DNA from: JAXGRD01 sp040766105
Lineage (GTDB): Bacteria > Bacillota > Clostridia > Peptostreptococcales > Anaerovoracaceae
Assembly (NCBI GenBank): GCA_040766105.1
Contig: JAXGRD010000002.1
Coordinates: 321,016 to 385,015 of the forward strand
Length of the DNA: 64,000 nt
Direction of reading: 5' to 3'
Each line of letters opens with the position of its first letter. The stretch's first letter is position 1. The translations under genes and the position numbers were made by a program. Below, piece after piece: positions 6,899-15,778 of the stretch. The notes under the pieces were generated by a model. It had not been told where the DNA came from, searched no databases, and worked only from the letters and a program-made list of their open reading frames with translations.

Positions 6899-9793
6899 AT
6901 GGCGGAAACGCGAACCAAGTCAAAGAATAAAGGAAAGAGAAGAGTAAAAAGTACATTTAAGTTTCTGTTTACCCTCTTTGCTGTAATGGTCGTCTTTCTG
7001 ATCTTCTACAGTGTTACGGTCATTGCCAATGCACCTAAGATCAACACCGATGACATCTATTCCTATCTTCCCGAGAGCTCTGTTCTCTACGATGATCAGG
7101 GAAAACAGATTGATACGGTCTTTGTAGACGGCGGAAATCGAATCAACATTACCTACGATGCATTGCCAAAGGACTTAGTCAATGCGGTGGTGGCTATTGA
7201 AGATAAGACATTTTGGACCCATCACGGTTTCAACTTTGTCAGAATTATGGGTGCCATCAAGGAAAGTGTCTTCTCCGGAGACAGCATCGGCGGAACCAGC
7301 ACCATCAGCCAACAGCTGGCTCGAAACGTGTACTTGTCGGAAACCAAGAGCGTTCGTTCTCTCAACCGAAAAGTGACGGAAGCTTGGTACACGGTGCTGT
7401 TGGAGCGCAGCCTGACCAAAGAGCAAATCATGGAAGCCTACTTAAATACCATCTATCTAGGAAACAATTCCTATGGTGTGGAGGCCGCGGCAAGATCCTA
7501 TTTTGATAAACCGGCAGCGGAGATGGATTTGTTGGAGTGTGCATCCGTTGCTGCCATTCCTAAGTCCCCCGATGCCTTTGCTCTGGTAAAGACTTACGAC
7601 AACAATAATCTTGCAGACAACGCAACGGAACTGCAGGACAAGACCGTTCTGGAAAAAACCGCAGGGTTTACTACCGTATACAACGGTGATGCTTCCAAGG
7701 ACAGAAGAGACACCACCTTGAAGTTCATGAAGGAACAGAAGTATATTACCGCAGAAACGCTGGAGAAAGTACAAGCGGATGATCTTTCCAAGCACATTAA
7801 GATCGGCGGTAGTTCCTTCACCGGCTCTTCCGTATACTTTTCCGATTTTGTCGTGGAAAACGTAGTGAAAGATTTGGAGGCGGAAGGCTATTCTGCAGAA
7901 GATGCCAGACGGCTGCTGTATACCGGTGGTCTTCAGATATATACGACCCAAAATACCCAGGCACAGAAAGCCATTGAAGATGCCTTTAAGGACAGCAGTA
8001 ACTTCCCCTCTGTGGACTATGGGGACACTCGCTTTGACGGTCAGGGAAATATCATTAGTGCGGAAGGAGCGCTGTTGCTCTATTCCTATGAAACCTATCT
8101 TCCCGGCGGCGTCTTCACATTGAAGAGCGACGAGTTCACTACGGACGAAGAAGGCAATCTCATTCTATTGAAGGATAAACGCCTGAACTTCTATAAAACC
8201 CTTGTCAACGGGGAAACCGATTACTCCGTCGAATTCAAGCCCATGTACGTACGAGAAGATGGCTATTTCTACAGTATAGAAAGCGGCACCCTCATCGTGC
8301 CCAGACAATATAAGTCACTGGACGACAAGGGTAACTTGGTAATCAAGGCCCAGTTCTTTAAGGACTCTCCCGATGTTCTCGTTCCAAAGGACGGTGTATA
8401 CACGGTAGGATCCGACGGATACACTTTGAAACAAAAGGTACGTCAACCCCAGGGGGCCATGGTCATCTGTGACAATAAGACCGGCGCAGTAGTTGCCATG
8501 GTGGGAGGAAGAGATGTCACCGGCAAAATGATCTATAACAGAGCCATCAAACCGAGACAACCCGGGTCTGCCATTAAACCCCTTTCCGTCTATTCGGCAG
8601 CCTTGGAGCAAGGGGCGGAAGCAGCCACATCGGGAAAGGCCATGTCCTTCCAGGAATATGATAAGAATCAAAAGACCGCAGGCTACGGAAGTTTCTGGAC
8701 AGCTGCCAGCCGTATCAACGATGCGGAGTTGGTGGTAAACGGCAAAGTTTGGCCGAGAAACGCCTATAACGGATATAAGGGAATGCTGACACTGCGTACT
8801 TCTGTGGAGCAGTCGGTCAACGTCAACGCCGTCCGTGTTTTCCAACAGGTCGGACCGGAATACTCTGCAGAATTAATGAAGAAGTTCGGTATTACCACCG
8901 TTGTGGAAAAGGGTGATGTCAGCGACATGAACGCTGCGGCCCTAGCCCTAGGCGGTATGACCAACGGTATTTCTCCTTTGGAAATGAGTTCCGCTTACAC
9001 CACCTTCCCCAATTTAGGAGAGCATAAGGAATACTCGGTCTACACCGAGGTGAAGAATAACAAGGGCGAGGTCATTCTCACCCGAAAGGAGAATTCCACC
9101 AAGGTCTTAGACCCCGGTGTAGCCTATATTATGGCAGATATTCTTCGCACCACCGTTAGCAACGGTATTGCAGGATCTGCGGCCACAGGGAACCAAATCA
9201 CTGCCGGTAAGACCGGTACCACATCCAATAACTATGACGCATGGTTCTGCGGTTTCACCCCTCAGTACTCAGCGGCACTTTGGTTGGGTAATGACTTGAA
9301 TATCGAACTGACCGAAGGATCGGCCGCTGCAGCCAGACTGTGGGGCAAGATCATGACCAATGCCACAGCAGGTCTCTCCGGCTCCTTCCCGGCCAGACCT
9401 GCCAACGTCATCACCGTCAACGGAGAGATGTTTGTCAAGGGAACAGAAAAGGGATTGCCTAAGGTAGAAAAAGAAAAAGCAAGGGTTGAAGTGGAAACAT
9501 GTGCCGACTCCGGCTTCATCGCTTCCCCTTGGTGTACCAACAGGAAGAAGGTAGAAATGGATGAGGATGATCCTCGCGCCAAATACTACTGCCCCATCCA
9601 CAATAAGGACGCCGCCAAATATCCGGTAGCACCGGGAGAGGAAACCAATCTTCCCGCACCGGAACCGGCTGTTCCGCCGAGAGAAGAGGAAGAAGAGGTA
9701 GTGGTTCCTCAGCCGAACCCCGATCCACCCCCGGACCCACAACCGGACCCGGATCCCGAGCCACCCCAAGATCCTCCACGGGAACGAACTTAG
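6899..9793 (+). CDS. Class A penicillin-binding protein (PBP1a-like)
   Basis: 964 residues from ATG 6899, which has AAAGGAAAG at proper distance; an in-frame ATG at 6866 would add 11 residues without a good site. A basic N-terminus is followed by one membrane anchor (about residues 20-45). Residues 60-240 are a GT51 glycosyltransferase (AIEDKTFWTHHGFN, GTSTISQQLARN). The transpeptidase has S557-x-x-K in PGSAIKP, SVN in QSVNVNA and KTG in AGKTGTTSN. After it come two Cys pairs in a short domain and a tail very rich in Pro, Asp and Glu, likely spanning the wall. It polymerises and cross-links peptidoglycan outside the membrane. Longer than average because of an insert of about 130 residues between GT and TP regions. 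Confidence 0.95.
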   Translation: MAETRTKSKNKGKRRVKSTFKFLFTLFAVMVVFLIFYSVTVIANAPKINTDDIYSYLPESSVLYDDQGKQIDTVFVDGGNRINITYDALPKDLVNAVVAIEDKTFWTHHGFNFVRIMGAIKESVFSGDSIGGTSTISQQLARNVYLSETKSVRSLNRKVTEAWYTVLLERSLTKEQIMEAYLNTIYLGNNSYGVEAAARSYFDKPAAEMDLLECASVAAIPKSPDAFALVKTYDNNNLADNATELQDKTVLEKTAGFTTVYNGDASKDRRDTTLKFMKEQKYITAETLEKVQADDLSKHIKIGGSSFTGSSVYFSDFVVENVVKDLEAEGYSAEDARRLLYTGGLQIYTTQNTQAQKAIEDAFKDSSNFPSVDYGDTRFDGQGNIISAEGALLLYSYETYLPGGVFTLKSDEFTTDEEGNLILLKDKRLNFYKTLVNGETDYSVEFKPMYVREDGYFYSIESGTLIVPRQYKSLDDKGNLVIKAQFFKDSPDVLVPKDGVYTVGSDGYTLKQKVRQPQGAMVICDNKTGAVVAMVGGRDVTGKMIYNRAIKPRQPGSAIKPLSVYSAALEQGAEAATSGKAMSFQEYDKNQKTAGYGSFWTAASRINDAELVVNGKVWPRNAYNGYKGMLTLRTSVEQSVNVNAVRVFQQVGPEYSAELMKKFGITTVVEKGDVSDMNAAALALGGMTNGISPLEMSSAYTTFPNLGEHKEYSVYTEVKNNKGEVILTRKENSTKVLDPGVAYIMADILRTTVSNGIAGSAATGNQITAGKTGTTSNNYDAWFCGFTPQYSAALWLGNDLNIELTEGSAAAARLWGKIMTNATAGLSGSFPARPANVITVNGEMFVKGTEKGLPKVEKEKARVEVETCADSGFIASPWCTNRKKVEMDEDDPRAKYYCPIHNKDAAKYPVAPGEETNLPAPEPAVPPREEEEEVVVPQPNPDPPPDPQPDPDPEPPQDPPRERT

Positions 9794-9804
9794 TGAGCGT
9801 TGCC

Positions 9805-10377
9805 ATGGAAATTATTCTTGCCAGTGGTTCACCGAGAAGAATAGAAATGTTTCAGACCTGCGGTTTTACAACCCGGGTCTGTCCTTCTAATGTGGAAGAA
9901 ACCATCCCACTTCCACTGAGCCACGAAGAAACCGTCATGTATCTCGCCTTAAAGAAGGCATTGTCCGTTAAGGAAGCACTATCATCAAGGCAAATTATTG
10001 TGGGTGCGGATACCGTTGTCATCTCCAAGGAGGGAAAACTCCTTGGGAAGCCTGAAAATGAAGAAGAGGCATGGAGCAGTTTGCAATCTATGCGAAACAC
10101 CTATCATTACGTCATGACAGGTGTCTCCATTGTTACCGAGAAAGCTTCCCTTTGCTTTTACGAAACGACCCGGGTTTTCTTCTCCCACTATACCGATGAA
10201 GAACTGCTTGCCTATGTTCAAACGAAGGAACCCTATGACAAGGCAGGGGGATATGCCATTCAGGAGACTTTTGGAAAATACGTTTCCCACATAGAAGGAG
10301 ACAAAAATAACGTCATAGGCTTCCCTATGACGCGATTCCAACAGGAATTAAACCCCTTTTTAGCCCTTGACAGTTAG
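9805..10377 (+). CDS. maf: Maf-family nucleoside triphosphate pyrophosphatase
   Basis: 190 residues from ATG 9805. The N-terminal motif LASGSPRR (P-loop-like), the acidic GADTVV and the segment KPENEEEAWSSLQSMRN are hallmarks of Maf/YhdE enzymes, which hydrolyse modified or canonical nucleotides (dTTP/UTP or m7GTP) to monophosphates. A GTG at 9793 overlaps the stop of the PBP gene and would add four residues; the usual family N-terminus favours 9805, though neither start has a strong ribosome site. The gene converges with gatD and their ends overlap by 18 bases. Substrate subclass is not resolved. Confidence 0.88.
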   Translation: MEIILASGSPRRIEMFQTCGFTTRVCPSNVEETIPLPLSHEETVMYLALKKALSVKEALSSRQIIVGADTVVISKEGKLLGKPENEEEAWSSLQSMRNTYHYVMTGVSIVTEKASLCFYETTRVFFSHYTDEELLAYVQTKEPYDKAGGYAIQETFGKYVSHIEGDKNNVIGFPMTRFQQELNPFLALDS

Positions 10378-11109
10378 CCGTTTCACCATATAGTCGTGGG
10401 CATTGTTTTCAAAAGTATCATCCAACTGGTCCAGCACAATTTCTCCGTACTTCCGGCACAGCGCCTTCTTCAAAAGCAAATCACAGAACATGGGGTTCTT
10501 GGGAAGAATCGGACCGTGGCTGTAGGTGGCAAAGACATTTTTGTACCTCGCCCCTTCTGTCCCATCTTCTCCGTTGTTACCATAACCGGAGATCACTCTG
10601 CCCAAGGGCTCTACCCCATCACCCAGATATGTCTTTCCGGAATGATTTTCAAAACCTACCACCGCGCCGGCCTCCGTGTCTTGGCAGTCAAACATGAAGT
10701 TGCCAATCATCCTTTCCTTATGCCCTAAGGTATGAAGATTGAGACACCCCATAAAGGCATATTCCTTGCCTTCCCAAGTTCGATAATAGTTCCCGAGAAT
10801 CTGATAACCTCCACAGATGGCAAGGAGTACTTTTTCCTCATCGATGGCAGTTTGAATCTCGGATTTTTTGTACTCTTCGGCATCCTTCAGCAGCACTTCC
10901 TGCTCGAAGTCCTGGCCACCGCCCATAAAGAAGATATCGAAGTCCGACGAATGCAATCTCTCTCCCACGCCCAACATGGTCACATTGCATGCAATGCCCC
11001 GCCATCGCAAGCGATTGGCCATGCAGAGAATATTGCCCGTATCGCCGTATAGATTCAACACATCCGGATACAGGTGACAAATATTGATTTGATATTGATT
11101 TTGATCCAT
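10360..11109 (-). CDS. gatD: Lipid II isoglutaminyl synthase, glutamine amidotransferase subunit
   Basis: 249 residues, class I glutamine amidotransferase of the CobB/CobQ-like type. The nucleophile is Cys in LLAICGGYQILG and the His lies in FATYSHGPILPKNP. With MurT it amidates D-Glu of the peptidoglycan stem peptide. GGGGG before ATG 11109 supports this start; an in-frame TTG 21 bases upstream would overlap murT. The start is 12 bases after the murT stop, the standard murT-gatD operon. Confidence 0.92.
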   Translation of the reverse strand: MDQNQYQINICHLYPDVLNLYGDTGNILCMANRLRWRGIACNVTMLGVGERLHSSDFDIFFMGGGQDFEQEVLLKDAEEYKKSEIQTAIDEEKVLLAICGGYQILGNYYRTWEGKEYAFMGCLNLHTLGHKERMIGNFMFDCQDTEAGAVVGFENHSGKTYLGDGVEPLGRVISGYGNNGEDGTEGARYKNVFATYSHGPILPKNPMFCDLLLKKALCRKYGEIVLDQLDDTFENNAHDYMVKRLTVKG

Positions 11110-11120
11110 AGTCTTGCCCC

Positions 11121-12491
11121 CTATTCCCAAAAGTTCTTGTAGCCGTATTTTTGGCTGATGATACCGCGTAAGTCCATCATGGCCGTATATGTGGGCATGA
11201 TATATACAGGATGTTCCTGATTTGTGATTTCTTCCAACAGCCGTTCCTCTTCCCTGATGAGACGAATTTTATCCAAGGGAACACCTGCATGCTTCAATCG
11301 AAGAGCCATATCATCACCGCGAACACCGGACACCAAAATGGCGGACATTTTTTCTTCTATACGGTTAAGGATTTCAAAATCCACGTCCCAGATCCAAGAA
11401 ATATCCGTGCCGTCGGCATATTTATCGTTGAGACAAATGACGAAGAGGGCTTCCTCCTGAAGGTTGGAAAGGAAGTTGAGCACCTGATTGCAACCGGCGG
11501 GATTTTTAATGAGAATCATCCGCACCGGAGTCTCCTTCAACATGAACTTTTCCATCCTGCCAAAACCGCACTCAAAGTCTGACAGTGCCTCTACCGCCAC
11601 CTTCTTGGAAAAGCCCATTACATGAGCAACCGCCAAGGCTGCCACGCCGTTATAGATATTATATCCTCCCGGTAGATTGATGATGGCCGGGTAGATTTCA
11701 CCCATGGCATTGATTTCGATTTCACTGTGATCCCCGTCGCTGACCAGGACCTTGCTGACAGCAATCTTAGGCTCCGGTCTTTCATATCCGCAGTTGGGAC
11801 AGCGATATTTTCCCAAGTGTCCAAAGGTAATGTATTCATATTCATACTCTGTCTTGCAGTAGATGCAATAGGGTGCATCGGAAGACTCCCGAACTCTCTC
11901 TTTGTATATGGGGGTGTTGACACCGAAATAGATGACCTCATTGGGAATGTCCTTGCCCAAAGATGTGGTCATGGAACAGTCCGCATTAAGACAGACCACC
12001 GCATTGGGTGATTTGGCGATGCCGATTTTGATGTTTTCCAAGGTGTGGGTAATTTCTCCAAAGCGATCCAACTGATCCCGGAACAGATTTGTTACCAAAA
12101 CACATTCTGCGTTCACATATCCGCCCACGGTCTTAAAGGCAGCTTCATCGCTTTCGATTAAGGCGTAGTCCCGTTTGTTCTTCCCCCCAAGGGTGGAATT
12201 GACCACATATTCTGTGGTGATTCCCTCGATGAGGTTTGCGCCGGATCTGTTTGCGAAATAGGACAGGTTGCTGTCCTTTAACGCTTGTTCAATCATACGA
12301 GATGTGGTGGTCTTCCCATTTGTCCCGGTGACAATGATGGTTCGCACATTGCGAGACAAATCTCCCAACAGGCCGGGATGGATTTTTAATGCGATCCTTC
12401 CGGGGAAACTGGTTGCCCCCCTTCCCATGGCGCGCATGATGCTGCGGGTGAATTTGCAGGCCGCAACTGCCAAAAATACTCTAAATTTCAT
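11121..12491 (-). CDS. murT: Lipid II isoglutaminyl synthase, MurT subunit
   Basis: 456 residues. Mur-ligase ATP site VTGTNGKTTTSRMIEQ near residue 55; a four-Cys zinc-ribbon insert (CIYCK then CPNCGYERPEP) near 203-230, typical of MurT; C-terminal DUF1727-like domain with LNDKYADGTDISWIWDV. The ligase activates the D-Glu carboxylate and receives ammonia from GatD. No Shine-Dalgarno sequence lies before ATG 12491; instead a -10 box ends seven bases upstream, so the transcript may be leaderless. Confidence 0.94.
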   Translation of the reverse strand: MKFRVFLAVAACKFTRSIMRAMGRGATSFPGRIALKIHPGLLGDLSRNVRTIIVTGTNGKTTTSRMIEQALKDSNLSYFANRSGANLIEGITTEYVVNSTLGGKNKRDYALIESDEAAFKTVGGYVNAECVLVTNLFRDQLDRFGEITHTLENIKIGIAKSPNAVVCLNADCSMTTSLGKDIPNEVIYFGVNTPIYKERVRESSDAPYCIYCKTEYEYEYITFGHLGKYRCPNCGYERPEPKIAVSKVLVSDGDHSEIEINAMGEIYPAIINLPGGYNIYNGVAALAVAHVMGFSKKVAVEALSDFECGFGRMEKFMLKETPVRMILIKNPAGCNQVLNFLSNLQEEALFVICLNDKYADGTDISWIWDVDFEILNRIEEKMSAILVSGVRGDDMALRLKHAGVPLDKIRLIREEERLLEEITNQEHPVYIMPTYTAMMDLRGIISQKYGYKNFWE

Positions 12492-12497
12492 AAGGAG

Positions 12498-12526
12498 ATT
12501 TTATCATAATCCCTTGGGTATCGCAA
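12498..12526 (-). promoter_or_regulatory. murT-gatD promoter, probably leaderless
   Basis: On the minus strand TTGCGA (12526-12521), a 17-base spacer and TAAAAT (12503-12498) are followed by six bases and then the murT ATG. The predicted first transcribed base is the A of the start codon. The promoter is embedded in the last codons of the DUF4173 gene. Confidence 0.6.
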
Positions 12527-13976
12527 CGTGGGATTTCTGCAGGTTATAGCTCTGCCAGTTTCGCCCATAGTTGTTTTCATATCTTTCCAAGGTGTACCGG
12601 ATATTTTCTTTTAATATGTCATCATCGGTGAATCCATAGGCTTCCACCAAATAAGGGGCTGCTCCTGCGGACAGATTCACCATGGCACCCATGTCCATTT
12701 CCTTTAGTGTCCCCTCTTTATATCGTTCCACATTGTACTTTGCAATCTGTCCGTCCACATTTCCATAGATTAAAACCATGAAGCAAAGTACAAAGGCAAT
12801 CGCTGCAATCTTGGTTCCGTTGAAGGTAATAAACTGTCGCATAAGTACGACGGCAAATATGAGGAAGACCACCACCATAAACCAAAAGGTGTACACGCGC
12901 AACTGCGTCAGGCCATAAGATTCAATGTACATGGCCATCTTACTCATGGCGGTAATACAAAGTAACATGGTGAAAGAGGCCATCATTGCCATTAAGACCC
13001 GAAACATCTTTGCCTGTCTTTCTCGGATGAAGGCGTAAGAGATTCCGCAGAGAATGCCATTGATGATGACCACCTGACACAGCTGGAAAAATCCACCCCT
13101 GGCATATTCCGCATAGGTAAGGCCCTCCGGCAACCGATGAAAGAAGGCGCCGAAAAGACTTGCTGCCTGCACCGAGAAGAATAGAAGGTAGATGACACTG
13201 AGAGAGATCAATACAGTGTACACAATGCCGCCCGGAATAACTGCTATTTGTGTGGCTGCTAAATCCATGGATTCCCTTTTGATCAGGGCGTATCTACTCC
13301 GAGTTTCCCCCAACAGATAACCGTAGAGATAGAAGGCAACGGGGATACCTAGGATAAACTGTATGATGTAGGTTACCAACTCTCCGGAAAGTCGCATGGG
13401 GAGAAGAATCATCATTCGGGCAAAAGCCGCATCCGCTGAAACCAGCAAGCCGGTCACTCCAATGACGAGAGGGATAGCCAGCAGCAGACCCAATAATATC
13501 ATGAGTGCCCTCTTCCCGGTGCCCTTCTCTCTTCCCCCATACAGAAAGGTGGCAGGAAGGCCTCCAAAGTTTCCAAAGGGAACGATAACGATTTTTCGCA
13601 CCATTTCCAATAAGGTGTACAATGACAACTTATTTTCCACAGTCTTTCCTGTAGTAACGGCAATCCAATAAAAGTACACCATCTGCGCAAAGAGAAATGC
13701 CAAGGTTCTTTCCACGAAATTGTCAAAGAGGAAGAGGTTCAATCCACAAAGAAGGATGATGGTAAGAGCAATGAAGCTCCTTTTGTTCTGCTTGTAACCC
13801 TTGAGATGGGTATAGATCCATCCAAATGCCACCATGACCAGAACCAACAAGGTCCCACCAATACCGGGTCCGTGGTTACCGGGCAACTCCCAGTATAGAA
13901 ATCCGCACACTACGGCGAACAGGGCAAATAAACGGTCTCCCGCAGAGAAAGAAAGGTCTCTAAGTCTATTAGTCAT
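12504..13976 (-). CDS. DUF4173 (DUF4153-like) multi-pass membrane protein
   Basis: About 490 residues from ATG 13976, preceded by AAGGAG that overlaps the end of the HTH gene. At least ten hydrophobic segments are spread over the first 400 residues, followed by a cytosolic or extracellular tail of about 90 residues with ERYENNYGRNWQSYNL. This corresponds to the DUF4173 family of Firmicutes, whose function is unknown. It follows the DUF2975 and HTH genes closely, a pairing often seen in Firmicutes, and could be a signal-responsive or transport protein; no catalytic motif is visible. Confidence 0.8.
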   Translation of the reverse strand: MTNRLRDLSFSAGDRLFALFAVVCGFLYWELPGNHGPGIGGTLLVLVMVAFGWIYTHLKGYKQNKRSFIALTIILLCGLNLFLFDNFVERTLAFLFAQMVYFYWIAVTTGKTVENKLSLYTLLEMVRKIVIVPFGNFGGLPATFLYGGREKGTGKRALMILLGLLLAIPLVIGVTGLLVSADAAFARMMILLPMRLSGELVTYIIQFILGIPVAFYLYGYLLGETRSRYALIKRESMDLAATQIAVIPGGIVYTVLISLSVIYLLFFSVQAASLFGAFFHRLPEGLTYAEYARGGFFQLCQVVIINGILCGISYAFIRERQAKMFRVLMAMMASFTMLLCITAMSKMAMYIESYGLTQLRVYTFWFMVVVFLIFAVVLMRQFITFNGTKIAAIAFVLCFMVLIYGNVDGQIAKYNVERYKEGTLKEMDMGAMVNLSAGAAPYLVEAYGFTDDDILKENIRYTLERYENNYGRNWQSYNLQKSHVAIPKGL

Positions 13977-13978
13977 TT

Positions 13979-14182
13979 TTACTCCTTGTATTCCAGGATG
14001 TCTCCCGGCTGACATTCTAAGACTCGACAGATTTCTTCCAAGGTGGAAAAACGAATGGCTTTGGCTTTGTTATTTTTTAGGATGGATAGGTTGGCCGGCG
14101 TAATGCCCACTTCTTTGGCAAGATCTCCCGCGGAGATTTTTCTCTTGGCCATGACCACATCCAGGTTAACAATGATTCCCAT
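13979..14182 (-). CDS. Small Cro/C1-type HTH regulator (YozG-like)
   Basis: 67 residues from ATG 14182, which has AGGAGG eight bases upstream; longer in-frame versions would run into the DUF2975 gene. Almost the whole protein is one helix-turn-helix (KISAGDLAKEVGITPANLSILKNN, then TLEEICRVLECQPGDILEY). This tiny family is commonly found next to DUF2975 membrane proteins and likely regulates the cluster. The palindrome at 14712-14736, beside the operon promoter, is its candidate operator. Confidence 0.88.
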   Translation of the reverse strand: MGIIVNLDVVMAKRKISAGDLAKEVGITPANLSILKNNKAKAIRFSTLEEICRVLECQPGDILEYKE

Positions 14183-14192
14183 GGATGCCCTC

Positions 14193-14645
14193 CTATATGG
14201 TGAAGTCATTTTCCGTCTTAATGACGATGGCTTCTTCAATAACATTTTTAACAACGCGCAAGATCAGGCCGATGAAGGCTGCTATGACCGCCACTGCTAA
14301 GAAGAGAAGATAGTATCTTCCCGCGACGGCCAGTAGGACCGCCGCCCCGAAGCAGCACCAAGAGATGGTTCGCAGATAGAAGACATTCTTCGGTACGAAT
14401 ACATCTCCCCGATGGATTGCCGACAGCAACCGGTCCAAGCAGACCAGCGTCACGCCGCCGGGTATACAGCAAGCATAGAGAACCACCATGAGGGTGATAA
14501 ACGCTACCTGATCCAGTCCCACTCCCGAGTGTTCCGAATAGAAACGCATCAACTTGGGGAGAAGGACGGCACAAATAACCATGAGCACCATTACAATCCT
14601 TGTACATACCAGTGAAAGAATTGTTGATTTCTTAGAATTCCACAT
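14193..14645 (-). CDS. DUF2975 membrane protein
   Basis: 150 residues from ATG 14645 (AAAGGAAG upstream; an ATG 18 bases earlier would place the site inside the gene). Four membrane segments (about 10-33, 45-75, 90-110, 115-135), matching DUF2975 proteins that travel with YozG-like regulators. The HTH gene starts ten bases after its stop. Function unknown; it may act as a membrane partner that modulates the regulator. Confidence 0.82.
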   Translation of the reverse strand: MWNSKKSTILSLVCTRIVMVLMVICAVLLPKLMRFYSEHSGVGLDQVAFITLMVVLYACCIPGGVTLVCLDRLLSAIHRGDVFVPKNVFYLRTISWCCFGAAVLLAVAGRYYLLFLAVAVIAAFIGLILRVVKNVIEEAIVIKTENDFTI

Positions 14646-14679
14646 ACGATAACTTCCTTTCATGCATGAGTTCTATTTC

Positions 14680-14736
14680 ACTATAATCCCATCATTGTCG
14701 TTTGTCAATATTTATTTATCGTTTTTCGATAAATAA
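14680..14736 (-). promoter_or_regulatory. Promoter and palindromic operator of the DUF2975-HTH-DUF4173 operon
   Basis: Minus-strand TTGACA (14708-14703), 17-base spacer, TATAGT (14685-14680): a near-consensus sigma-A promoter. Three bases upstream of the -35 box lies a perfect inverted repeat with 10-base arms (14712-14721 and 14727-14736) around a five-base centre, a likely binding site for the HTH protein of the operon. Confidence 0.75.
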
Positions 14737-14739
14737 CTT

Positions 14740-14912
14740 TCAAATTTTAGTTTAGCGCACTTTATTGATTGGAATAATAAAATATTTACCACTCCAAGCG
14801 TCGTAATGCGACTTATTCGGCATATTACCAATTTTGTCCAAGAATATATTCAAGGAAACAGGTGAAAAACGCCCTTTTTTCCAGTCTTTTCATCAAAAAA
14901 TGTTCTCAAAAC
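14740..14912. other. Intergenic stretch without recognisable gene
   Basis: About 170 AT-rich bases between the DUF2975 promoter region and the nfo terminator. I see no ORF of note, no strong hairpin and no repeat in it. Confidence 0.6.
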
Positions 14913-14936
14913 TAAAAACCCGGCAGAGCGCCGGGC
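14913..14936 (-). terminator. Terminator of the murB-rapZ-whiA-nfo operon
   Basis: On the minus strand CCCGGC, a five-base loop and GCCGGG (14919-14935) are followed by five T residues. It lies just after the nfo stop. Confidence 0.9.
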
Positions 14937-14943
14937 TTAACTT

Positions 14944-15771
14944 CTATTTAGACATACTGCGTAAAAGCTGTATTTCCTTGGCATAGCCATCCAAATCGTT
15001 GGGTGTCTCCAGTATCATGGGAAGATCCTTCAGTGCCGCATGGTTGACGATGCTGCGGAAGGTCTCCAATCCTAAGTAGCCTTCGCCGATTTTGGCGTGT
15101 CTATCCTTATGCGCCCCTGCAGGGTTCTGGCTGTCGTTCAGATGCAGTGCTTTCAGGTAGGAAAGTCCTACCACTTTGTCAAACTCCTCCAAGACACCGT
15201 CTAAGTCGTTGATGATATCGTAGCCACCGTCGCTTACGTGACAGGAGTCCATGCATACGCCAATCTTTGATTTTAATTCTATGCCGTCGATGATGGCAGC
15301 CAATTCTTCAAAGGTGCCGCCAACTTCACTGCCCTTACCTGCCATGGTCTCCAAGAGGACGACCGTGTTTTGCTCAGGCGTCATAATCTCATTGAGCAGC
15401 TGACAAATCAGCTGAATCCCCACTTCTACCCCCTGTCCCGTATGACTGCCGGGATGGAAGTTGTAATAGTTTCCAGGAAGCATCTCCAGCGCTTCCAAAT
15501 CTTCCGACACGGCGATGCGGGCAAAGTCCCTCACCTTTTTCGTGGCGGAACATGGGTTGAGTGTATAGGGTGCATGGGCAACCAGCTTACCGAATTGGTT
15601 TTCTTCTGCCATGGCAAGAAACGTCTTCACATCCTCCGGGTCCGCAACCTTTTTCTTCCCACCTCTGGGATTTCTCGTAAAGAAGGCCAGTGTGTTGGCA
15701 CCGATGGAAAGAGCATCTCTGCCCATTTGTGCGTAGCCGCCGGCTACGGATATGTGACTGCCGATAAACAT
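14944..15771 (-). CDS. nfo: Endonuclease IV (AP endonuclease)
   Basis: 275 residues, usual length. N-terminal GSHISVAGGY, then metal ligands in LVAHAPY, NFHPGSHTGQG, VLLETMAGKGSE, CMDSCHV, LHLNDSQNPAGAHKDRHAKIGEG and ILETPN form the three-zinc site of the family. It cleaves DNA at abasic sites in base excision repair. It is the last gene of the long minus-strand operon, seven bases after the NYN gene, and is followed by a strong terminator. Confidence 0.96.
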   Translation of the reverse strand: MFIGSHISVAGGYAQMGRDALSIGANTLAFFTRNPRGGKKKVADPEDVKTFLAMAEENQFGKLVAHAPYTLNPCSATKKVRDFARIAVSEDLEALEMLPGNYYNFHPGSHTGQGVEVGIQLICQLLNEIMTPEQNTVVLLETMAGKGSEVGGTFEELAAIIDGIELKSKIGVCMDSCHVSDGGYDIINDLDGVLEEFDKVVGLSYLKALHLNDSQNPAGAHKDRHAKIGEGYLGLETFRSIVNHAALKDLPMILETPNDLDGYAKEIQLLRSMSK

Positions 15772-15778
15772 AATGCTC

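Noticed and set aside
14740..14912. Small gene in the gap before the nfo terminator
   Set aside because: No start with ribosome site and frame of useful length was found on either strand.
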